DNA of 12,310 nucleotides from an uncultured Klebsiella sp. (GTDB lineage Bacteria > Pseudomonadota > Gammaproteobacteria > Enterobacterales > Enterobacteriaceae), in contig CABUCP010000042.1 of the NCBI GenBank assembly GCA_902490055.1, positions 1 through 12,310 on the forward strand. The letters are read 5' to 3'. Shown piece after piece: positions 6,387 through 12,310 of this stretch; the stretch's first letter is position 1; each line of letters starts with the position of its first letter. The position numbers and the translations under genes are program-made. The notes under the pieces were generated by a model. That model made no database searches. It was not told the origin of the DNA and saw only the letters and a list, made by a program, of their open reading frames with translations.

Positions 6387-8009
6387 ATGGCCGAGACGCA
6401 AGAATTTGATGCGCTGATTATTGGCGGCGGCGCCACCGGCGCGGGGATTGCTCGCGACTGCGCCCTACGCGGGCTGCGCGTAGCCTTAATTGAGCGCCAC
6501 GATATCGCCACCGGCGCTACCGGCCGAAATCACGGTCTGCTGCACAGCGGCGCGCGTTATGCGGTTACCGATAGCGAATCCGCGCGCGAATGCATCAGCG
6601 AAAACCGTATTCTGCGCCGCATCGCCCGCCACTGCATCGAACCCACTAATGGACTGTTTATCACCCTGCCCGAAGATGACCTCGGCTGGCAGCAAGCCTT
6701 TATTAGCGCCTGTCAGCAGGCCGGTATTGATGCCAGACCACTCACGCCAAAGGAAGCGCTACGTATTGAACCGGCGGTGAATCCAACGCTGCTTGGCGCC
6801 GTACAGGTACCGGATGGTACCGTCGATCCTTTCCGGCTCACCGCCGCTAATATGCTAGATGCCCGCGAACACGGCGCGCAGATCCTGACCGGCTGCGAAG
6901 TCACCGGCCTGCTGCGCCGCGGCGATCGCGTTCTCGGAGTCCAACTCTACGATCATCAACGCCGTGAAGCGCGCACCCTGCGCGCGCAGGTGGTTGTCAA
7001 CGCCGCCGGAATTTGGGGCCAGCACATTGCGGAATATGCCGATCTGCGCATATCCATGTTCCCGGCCAAGGGATCGCTACTGATCCTCGACCATCGCATC
7101 AACAACCAGGTGATCAACCGCTGCCGCAAGCCTGCCGACGCCGATATTCTGGTGCCCGGCGATACTATCTCGCTGATTGGCACCACCTCGATGCATATAC
7201 CTTATGATGAAATCGATGATAACCGGGTGACGACGGAGGAAGTCGATACCCTCCTCCGTGAAGGCGAGAAACTGGCGCCGATCATGGGACGAACCCGAGT
7301 ACTGCGCGCCTACTCCGGCGTCCGTCCGTTGGTTGCCAGCGACGACGACCCCAGCGGACGCAGCGTCAGCCGCGGCATCGTGCTGCTCGACCACGCCCAG
7401 CGCGACGGCATGGCAGGCTTCATCACCATCACCGGCGGTAAGTTAATGACCTACCGTCTGATGGCGGAATGGGCAAGCGACGCCGTCTGCCGCAAGCTCG
7501 GCAATACTGAACCGTGCCGTACCGCTGAGCTACCACTACCCGGCTCGCAGGAAGCTACGGAAACCACGCTGAAAAAAATTATCTCGTTACCGACGCCGCT
7601 GCGCGGCTCGGCGGTGTATCGCCACGGCGACCGCACTCCGTCATGGCTTGGCGATAGCCGCCAGCACCGAAGTCTGGTCTGCGAATGCGAAGCGGTCACC
7701 GCCGGCGAAGTGCAGTACGCGGTAGAGAATCTGGCGGTCAACAATCTGCTCGACCTGCGTCGCCGCACGCGGGTCGGTATGGGCACCTGCCAGGGTGAAC
7801 TGTGCGCCTGCCGCGCCGCCGGGCTGCTGCAGCGCTTCAACGTCGCCACACCGGCACAGTCGTTAACTCAGCTGTCGGAGTTTCTCAATGAACGCTGGAA
7901 GGGTGTTCAGCCCATCGCCTGGGGCGATGCGCTACGTGAAAGCGAATTTACCCGTTGGGTCTATCTCGGGTTATGCGGACTGCAAAAGGAGCATCAGGAT
8001 GAAATTTGA
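6387..8009 (+). CDS. glpA: Anaerobic glycerol-3-phosphate dehydrogenase, subunit A
   Basis: GlpA is the FAD-binding catalytic subunit that oxidises sn-glycerol-3-phosphate to dihydroxyacetone phosphate during anaerobic growth, as part of the membrane-associated GlpABC complex. The product is 540 residues (E. coli 542). The N-terminus has the dinucleotide-binding fold [12 protein letters not shown] (glycines 13-20), followed by conserved family motifs such as [16 protein letters not shown]. The C-terminal region carries a BFD-like [2Fe-2S] motif: Cys432-x-Cys434 in [10 protein letters not shown] and Cys468-x4-Cys473 in [10 protein letters not shown]. The start at 6387 sits behind a GAGGG-type ribosome site (6374-6378). 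The N-terminal six residues differ from E. coli, normal for this protein. Its last 11 bases overlap the start of glpB, so the subunits are translationally coupled. Expression is expected to follow GlpR, CRP and, by analogy, FNR. Confidence 0.97.
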   Translation: MAETQEFDALIIGGGATGAGIARDCALRGLRVALIERHDIATGATGRNHGLLHSGARYAVTDSESARECISENRILRRIARHCIEPTNGLFITLPEDDLGWQQAFISACQQAGIDARPLTPKEALRIEPAVNPTLLGAVQVPDGTVDPFRLTAANMLDAREHGAQILTGCEVTGLLRRGDRVLGVQLYDHQRREARTLRAQVVVNAAGIWGQHIAEYADLRISMFPAKGSLLILDHRINNQVINRCRKPADADILVPGDTISLIGTTSMHIPYDEIDDNRVTTEEVDTLLREGEKLAPIMGRTRVLRAYSGVRPLVASDDDPSGRSVSRGIVLLDHAQRDGMAGFITITGGKLMTYRLMAEWASDAVCRKLGNTEPCRTAELPLPGSQEATETTLKKIISLPTPLRGSAVYRHGDRTPSWLGDSRQHRSLVCECEAVTAGEVQYAVENLAVNNLLDLRRRTRVGMGTCQGELCACRAAGLLQRFNVATPAQSLTQLSEFLNERWKGVQPIAWGDALRESEFTRWVYLGLCGLQKEHQDEI

Positions 8010-9258
8010 TTGCGCTATCGTCGGCGGCGGGCTGGCGGGATTATTATGCGGGCTGGCGTTGAATCAGTATGGCCAGCGCTGCGTGATAATCAGCCGCGGG
8101 CAAAGCGCGCTGCACTTTTCCTCCGCTTCGCTGGATCTGCTCTCGGCGCTGCCAAACGGTGATAGCGTCACCGATGTCGCTCAGGGGCTCCGCCAGCTCG
8201 CCGTTCAACTTCCTGAACATCCCTACGCCGTGCTCGGCGCTGAAACCGTACTCGATTACGCGGTGCAAACCGAAAAGTTACTGGCCTCTTGCGGAGCCAT
8301 CATGCAAGGCGAGGCGCGTCATCCGCACCTACGGGTGACGCCGCTGGGTACGCTGCGCGCGGCATGGCTGTCGCCGGAAGAGGTTCCGCTGGCGCCATTG
8401 CCGCAGCAGCGCGTCTGCCTGGTGGGGATCAGCGGTTTTGCCGATTTTCAGCCGCATCTCGCCGCCGCCGCGCTCGGGCAGAGCGGAGTGGACGCCGCGG
8501 CGGCGGAGATTGATTTACCACTACTCGACGTGCTGCGCGATAATCCAACGGAGTTTCGCGCCGCTAACATCGCCCGCGTGCTGGATGATGAAAACCTGTG
8601 GCCCGCTTTGCAATCCGCGCTGCTGCCGCTGGCGCAGCAGTACGAGCGGTTGATTATGCCCGCCTGTTTTGGACTCGCGGATAATCGGCTCTGGCGCTGG
8701 CTGCAGGAACATCTGCCCTGCCCGCTGCACCTGCTGCCGACGCTGCCGCCTTCGGTCCCGGGGATGCGCCTGCATAGCCAGCTTCAGCGCCAGTTCATCC
8801 GCACCGGCGGCACCTGGCTTGCCGGCGATGAGGTCGTAAAAATCAGCCACCAGCAGGGTGTCGTCGATGCCGTATGGACGCGTAATCATGGCGATATCGC
8901 GCTACGCCCGCGCTTTACCGTACTGGCAAGCGGCAGCTTTTTCAGCAACGGGCTCATCGCCACTCGCGATAGCGTGCGCGAACCGATTCTCGGTCTCGAC
9001 CTGCAACAAACGCTCGCGCGCGATAGCTGGTATCAACGTGATTTCTTCGCATCACAACCGTGGCAGCGCTTCGGCCTGAAAACCGATGCGATGCTACGCC
9101 CGCAACTGCACGGCCAGCCGCTCAGTAACCTTTTCGCCATCGGTTCGCTGCTCGGCGGCTTCGATGCCATCCAGCTTGGCTGCGGCGGCGGCGTCTGCGC
9201 CGTAACGGCCTTACACGCCGCCAGACAGATCCACGACCTTGCAGGAGGCCGGCTATGA
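7999..9258 (+). CDS. glpB: Anaerobic glycerol-3-phosphate dehydrogenase, subunit B
   Basis: GlpB is the second flavoprotein-like subunit of the anaerobic dehydrogenase, working with GlpA and the membrane-linked GlpC. The product is 419 residues, equal to E. coli. The N-terminal nucleotide-binding motif is visible at residues 9-14 (VGGGLAG), followed by [16 protein letters not shown]. The C-terminal part has the conserved glycine-rich stretch [20 protein letters not shown], typical of FAD-dependent oxidoreductases closing their FAD site. The ATG at 7999 is chosen because AAGGAG (7986-7991) lies seven bases upstream and the resulting N-terminus [11 protein letters not shown] matches the family; an in-frame ATG at 7888 would overlap far into glpA and is rejected. 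The gene overlaps glpA by 11 bases and glpC by four. Confidence 0.97.
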   Translation: MKFDCAIVGGGLAGLLCGLALNQYGQRCVIISRGQSALHFSSASLDLLSALPNGDSVTDVAQGLRQLAVQLPEHPYAVLGAETVLDYAVQTEKLLASCGAIMQGEARHPHLRVTPLGTLRAAWLSPEEVPLAPLPQQRVCLVGISGFADFQPHLAAAALGQSGVDAAAAEIDLPLLDVLRDNPTEFRAANIARVLDDENLWPALQSALLPLAQQYERLIMPACFGLADNRLWRWLQEHLPCPLHLLPTLPPSVPGMRLHSQLQRQFIRTGGTWLAGDEVVKISHQQGVVDAVWTRNHGDIALRPRFTVLASGSFFSNGLIATRDSVREPILGLDLQQTLARDSWYQRDFFASQPWQRFGLKTDAMLRPQLHGQPLSNLFAIGSLLGGFDAIQLGCGGGVCAVTALHAARQIHDLAGGRL

Positions 9259-10442
9259 ACGATACCCATTTTGAGAGCTGCATTAAGTGTACGGTCTGTA
9301 CCACCACCTGCCCGGTGAGCCGGGTGAATCCGCGTTATCCCGGCCCGAAACAGGCGGGGCCGGATGGCGAGCGCCTGCGCCTGAAGGATGGCGCGCTGTA
9401 TGATGAAGCGCTGAAATACTGTATTAACTGCAAACGCTGCGAGGTGGCCTGTCCGTCCGACGTGAAGATCGGCGATATTATTCAACGCGCGCGTGCGCAG
9501 TACAGCCAGCAAAAGCCAACCCTGCGTGACGCCATCCTCAGCCATACCGATCTGATGGGGACGCTCTCTACGCCTTTTGCGCCGCTGGTCAACGCCACGA
9601 CGGGCTTGAAACCGGTGCGCCGTTTGCTCGACGCGGCGCTGAAAATCGACCATCGTCGCACGCTGCCGAAATATGGCTTCGGCACCTTCCGCCGCGCTTA
9701 CCGCCAGCTCGCCGCCAGCCAGGCGCAGTACAGCGAGCAGGTGGCCTTCTTCCACGGCTGCTATGTCAACTATAACCACCCGCAGTTGGGTAAGGATCTG
9801 ATTCGCGTCGTCAACGCGCTGGGTATCGGCGTACAACTACTATCAAAGGAAAAATGCTGCGGCGTGCCGCTAATCGCCAACGGCTTTTTTGCCAAAGCGC
9901 GCAAGCAAGCGCAGAGCAATGTCGCCGCAATGCGTGAAAACACGCTACCGATTATTGCCACCTCATCAACCTGCGCTTTCACCCTGCGCGATGAATATCC
10001 CCATATCCTGGACATCGACAACAGCGATCTGCGCGATCGTATTGAGCTCGCGACTCGCTGGATCTGGAAACAGCTGGACGCGGGTAAAACGCTGCCGCTG
10101 CGTCCGCTGCCGCTCAAAGTGGTGTATCACACCCCCTGTCACATGGAAAAAATGGGCTGGTCGCTGTATACCCTTGAGCTGCTGCGACTGATCCCCGGCC
10201 TGCAGCTTGAAGTGCTGGATTCTCAATGCTGCGGCATCGCCGGGACCTTCGGCTTTAAATCAGAAAACTATCCGTCGGCGCAGGCAATCGGCGCGCCGCT
10301 ATTCCGCCAGATTGAGGAGAGCGGCGCGGACCTGGTGGTCACGGATTGTGAAACCTGCAAATGGCAGATTGAGATGTCCACCAGCAAACGCTGCGAACAT
10401 CCCATTACCCTGCTGGCGCAGTCGCTGGGCGCGCTGGACTAA
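9255..10442 (+). CDS. glpC: Anaerobic glycerol-3-phosphate dehydrogenase, iron-sulfur subunit C
   Basis: GlpC anchors the GlpAB dimer to the membrane and carries electrons to menaquinone. The product is 395 residues (E. coli 396). Two ferredoxin-type [4Fe-4S] motifs open the protein: Cys9, Cys12, Cys15, Cys19-Pro and Cys56, Cys59, Cys62, Cys66-Pro. Two CCG domains follow, with cysteine pairs at 201-202 (KEKCCGVP) and 325-326 (DSQCCGIAG), plus the related motifs HTPCH and DCETCKW. This arrangement also occurs in heterodisulfide reductase and glycolate oxidase iron-sulfur subunits, but length and operon position identify GlpC. The ATG overlaps the glpB stop as ATGA, with AGGAGG (9243-9248) six bases upstream. 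The gene ends only 14 bp from the convergent yfaY, with no clear terminator after it. Confidence 0.97.
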   Translation: MNDTHFESCIKCTVCTTTCPVSRVNPRYPGPKQAGPDGERLRLKDGALYDEALKYCINCKRCEVACPSDVKIGDIIQRARAQYSQQKPTLRDAILSHTDLMGTLSTPFAPLVNATTGLKPVRRLLDAALKIDHRRTLPKYGFGTFRRAYRQLAASQAQYSEQVAFFHGCYVNYNHPQLGKDLIRVVNALGIGVQLLSKEKCCGVPLIANGFFAKARKQAQSNVAAMRENTLPIIATSSTCAFTLRDEYPHILDIDNSDLRDRIELATRWIWKQLDAGKTLPLRPLPLKVVYHTPCHMEKMGWSLYTLELLRLIPGLQLEVLDSQCCGIAGTFGFKSENYPSAQAIGAPLFRQIEESGADLVVTDCETCKWQIEMSTSKRCEHPITLLAQSLGALD

Positions 10443-10456
10443 GCAAAAGCAAGTCG

Positions 10457-11656
10457 TTAGTCGATAAATAGCGTCTCGACGACGTTTATCCAACCGTGCT
10501 CGCCGCTGACCGGCTTATCGTTGAGCCAGCGGCGCAGCATATTCAGCGCCATCATAGCGCAGACTTCTTGCCGTACCGACAGCACGTGGCGATTAGCGCT
10601 GAACTTGACCCGCAGCGCGTGCGTACCTTCCGCCGTCGCCAGCACAAAGTTCAGATAATCGGCCTCCTGACCGCTGACCGACAACGCCAGCCCGGCAAAA
10701 TGGTTAACCCGCCGCTCGGCGGCCCAGCGCGCCGATTGCGCCAGCGTTTCTTCCTGCGCCGGCACCACTTCGCTGGCCAACAGCGGCGCGTTAGCGCGCC
10801 TCAGCTGCAGCGCCAGCAGGCCGCTGGTAAACTGTTCACTTAAGGTGAGACTAAGCTGACGTTCCTGCAGACAGCGCGCGATCTGCGCCGGCAGTCCTTC
10901 CGTCCCCTCAAAAATCAAGCTCTCCCCCGCTACCTTACGCACCTCCGGCCACAGCGCCAGCATGGCATCGCGCTGCCCGGCGGGCCCAGTCAGTTTCAGT
11001 TCTATAATCGGCATCGACGAGCGATAGCCCATCACCACGCCCGGCGGCAGCTGTAGATGATTCAGGCTCTGCGCCAGCTCGCTCTCCGAACGGCCAAAAG
11101 TGGTCAAACGCAGGCAAACCGGCGGCGATGGCAGCGTGAAACGCGCACGTAAACGCGGAACGATCTCCTGTTCCACCATGACTTTGAATTCAGACGGCAC
11201 GCCGGGGGTGAAAAACATCAGACAGCGATTGAGCTGGACGGCAAACCCGCAGGCGGTCCCCACCGGGTTGTTAATCATCTCGGCGCTGGCGGGGATTTCG
11301 GCCTGTTTGCGGTTGCTTTCAGCCATCGGACGGCCGCGTTCAGCAAAGAAGCGGGTCATAGTATCCAGCCAACCGGGGTGCAAAATCAGCCCTTCGCCTT
11401 TCGCCGTGGCCGCCGCCAGCGCGCTCAGGTCATCGCTGGTCGGCCCAAGGCCGCCGTTAACGATCAGCACATCCGCCTGTTCGCTGCGTTCGCGCAGAAT
11501 CGCGACCAGCGCGTCGAGATCATCGCCGACGGTGTTGCGGCGCGTTAACGGTAAACCCTGATTAAAAAAGTAATCCGCCAGCCAGGCGGCATTGGTATCG
11601 ACAATCTGCCCATGCAGCACTTCATCGCCGGTGGACAGCATTTCCACTTTTAGCAT
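10457..11656 (-). CDS. yfaY: CinA-family protein with apparently inactive nicotinamide nucleotide deamidase domain
   Basis: The product is 399 residues and matches E. coli YfaY (400) throughout. Residues 1 to about 170 are the CinA N-terminal domain (molybdopterin-binding-like fold, COG1058), with STGDEVLHGQIVDTN at 8-22 and NGGLGPTSDD at 67-76; relatives of this domain have been reported to hydrolyse ADP-ribose. The C-terminal part, from about residue 255, corresponds to the PncC deamidase domain, but the usual ESCTGG motif reads SEQFTSG (273-279) and the YSNxxK-type motif after it is absent. E. coli YfaY is likewise reported to lack deamidase activity, PncC (YgaD) being the active enzyme. 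The protein is soluble, with no signal peptide. The start at 11656 has GGAG (11666-11663, minus) six bases upstream. Its physiological role is not established. Confidence 0.93.
   Translation of the reverse strand: MLKVEMLSTGDEVLHGQIVDTNAAWLADYFFNQGLPLTRRNTVGDDLDALVAILRERSEQADVLIVNGGLGPTSDDLSALAAATAKGEGLILHPGWLDTMTRFFAERGRPMAESNRKQAEIPASAEMINNPVGTACGFAVQLNRCLMFFTPGVPSEFKVMVEQEIVPRLRARFTLPSPPVCLRLTTFGRSESELAQSLNHLQLPPGVVMGYRSSMPIIELKLTGPAGQRDAMLALWPEVRKVAGESLIFEGTEGLPAQIARCLQERQLSLTLSEQFTSGLLALQLRRANAPLLASEVVPAQEETLAQSARWAAERRVNHFAGLALSVSGQEADYLNFVLATAEGTHALRVKFSANRHVLSVRQEVCAMMALNMLRRWLNDKPVSGEHGWINVVETLFID
10463..10490. other. Weak inverted repeat over the 3' end of yfaY
   Basis: gataaa (10463-10468) pairs with tttatc (10485-10490), with an inner cgt/acg stem around ctcg. 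It lies within the last codons of yfaY, just past the glpC stop. No T-run follows on the plus strand; on the minus strand a short cttttg occurs some distance away. It may slow or end transcription from either side, but it is a poor terminator. Confidence 0.3.
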
Positions 11657-11684
11657 TGTGAACTCCAGCCTGATAAGTCGGGAT

Positions 11685-11690
11685 ACTATA
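11685..11690 (-). promoter_or_regulatory. Candidate -10 box for yfaY
   Basis: The minus-strand hexamer TATAGT matches TATAAT at five of six positions and lies about 30 bases before the yfaY start. I cannot find a convincing -35 hexamer at the right distance. It would give yfaY its own promoter, downstream of the yfaZ terminator. Confidence 0.4.
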
Positions 11691-11716
11691 GCGCAAAGGC
11701 GCGGGCTGGCGAGGAA

Positions 11717-11745
11717 GAAAATCGGGCGCGGCAGAAGACCGCGCC
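11717..11745 (-). terminator. Probable Rho-independent terminator of yfaZ
   Basis: On the minus strand, just after the yfaZ stop, GGCGCGG (11745-11739) and CCGCGCC (11731-11725) form a 7-bp all-GC stem around a 7-base loop. It is followed by cgattttctt, an imperfect T-rich tail starting three bases past the stem. This separates yfaZ from yfaY. Confidence 0.6.
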
Positions 11746-11751
11746 AGAGGA

Positions 11752-12294
11752 TTAGAAGCTGGCGCTGGCGCCGATGTACGGACCGTCGGCGATGGTGTTA
11801 TCGCGGTTGCCGTCTTTGCCCGCCAGGTTCAGGTAGCGATAACCTGCCTGGATGCTGAGCGGGCGCATAATGGTCCAGCTGGCGCCGATGTTGGCTTCTT
11901 CATAGCTGTCAATGCCGCTGGAGAGCGAATCCGGAGAGTAGTAATAGTCGCCGTACAGGCGGAAGCTATCGCCAATTTTCCACTGCAGGCCGCCGCCGAC
12001 CGCCGCCGCGTAGCCTTCATCGCCCTGCTTCGGATTGGTGTAAACGCCTTTACCGCCCACGGTCGCAAGGAATGGTCCCAGCGGAATATTCAGGCCCAGG
12101 CCTAAACCGGCGGCGTCGCCATCATTATCGCTGTGCAGCCAGTTACCGGAAATCGCCAGGCCGGTGGATTCGGTGCCGAAGCCAACGCCGAGGTTGGTAT
12201 AGTGCTCGCCGGCTTCGCCGGTAACGCTAATAGCATGGGCCGCCGAGGAAACCATCATTACCCCGGCCAGGGCCATAAAAATGCTCTTTTTCAT
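11752..12294 (-). CDS. yfaZ: YfaZ-family predicted outer-membrane protein
   Basis: The product is 180 residues, the same length as E. coli YfaZ. A signal peptide is clear: MKKSIFMALAG, a hydrophobic core and a likely cut after AHA at residue 21. The mature part has alternating short hydrophobic and polar stretches with many glycines and aromatic residues (GLGLGLNIPLGP, FRLYGDYYYSPDSL, IQAGYRYLNLAGKD) and ends in Phe (GASASF), the pattern of a small outer-membrane beta-barrel. No experimentally proven function is known to me; a porin role has been proposed from similarity. The start at 12294 gives the conserved MKK N-terminus; upstream only a weak GAG-type ribosome site is visible before the window ends at 12310, so the promoter is outside. 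It shares the strand with yfaY, but a probable terminator lies between them. Confidence 0.93.
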   Translation of the reverse strand: MKKSIFMALAGVMMVSSAAHAISVTGEAGEHYTNLGVGFGTESTGLAISGNWLHSDNDGDAAGLGLGLNIPLGPFLATVGGKGVYTNPKQGDEGYAAAVGGGLQWKIGDSFRLYGDYYYSPDSLSSGIDSYEEANIGASWTIMRPLSIQAGYRYLNLAGKDGNRDNTIADGPYIGASASF

Positions 12295-12310
12295 TATTTA
12301 CTCTATCCAG

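Noticed and set aside
7888..7998. ATG at 7888 as the start of glpB
   Set aside because: It would overlap glpA by over 120 bases and add 37 residues with no family match; the ATG at 7999 has a strong ribosome site.
9033..9836. 267-codon open frame on the minus strand across the glpB-glpC junction
   Set aside because: It lies opposite two certain genes, has no recognisable domain or ribosome site, and open antisense frames are expected in GC-rich codon-biased genes.
1..12310. Search for a novel system, mobile element or defence locus
   Set aside because: Every long reading frame that is not a shadow belongs to a known enterobacterial family, genes are tightly packed, and no integrase, transposase, attachment repeat or composition break is visible.

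Overview
This window is an ordinary, well-conserved stretch of chromosome from an enterobacterium. Nearly every protein aligns from memory, almost end to end, with an E. coli K-12 counterpart. The high GC content, the E. coli-like REP elements and the gene neighbourhood fit the Klebsiella/Raoultella/Enterobacter group, but I cannot fix the genus from sequence alone. I see no mobile element, CRISPR array, tRNA, rRNA or candidate novel system.

Layout, left to right. (1) Positions 1-3605, plus strand: the class Ia ribonucleotide reductase operon nrdA (its first 56 or so codons lie off the window), nrdB and yfaE. A REP pair lies between nrdA and nrdB, and a second REP pair, whose distal half can act as a terminator, follows yfaE. 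(2) Positions 3689-6115, minus strand: glpT-glpQ, for glycerol-3-phosphate import and periplasmic glycerophosphodiester hydrolysis. (3) Positions 6116-6386: the divergent glp control region, with a good CRP site, a second CRP-like site and tandem GlpR-like operators. (4) Positions 6387-10442, plus strand: glpA-glpB-glpC, the anaerobic glycerol-3-phosphate dehydrogenase, joined by overlapping stop and start codons. (5) Positions 10457-11656, minus strand: yfaY, a CinA-family protein whose C-terminal deamidase domain looks dead. (6) Positions 11752-12294, minus strand: yfaZ, a small predicted outer-membrane protein, followed by a likely terminator.

How the genes work together. NrdA and NrdB make deoxyribonucleotides, and YfaE is the ferredoxin that helps build and restore the NrdB cofactor. 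GlpQ releases glycerol-3-phosphate from glycerophosphodiesters in the periplasm, GlpT imports it in exchange for phosphate, and GlpABC oxidises it to dihydroxyacetone phosphate and passes the electrons to the quinone pool. Compared with the E. coli K-12 order as I remember it, inaA is absent between yfaE and glpQ, and the block of genes between glpC and yfaY (including the rhamnonate genes) is absent. As a result glpC and yfaY converge with only 14 bp between them.

The points most worth a second look are modest: compensatory base changes in the REP stems, the geometry of the divergent glp control region, the glpC/yfaY convergence without a clear terminator, and the loss of the deamidase motif in YfaY.
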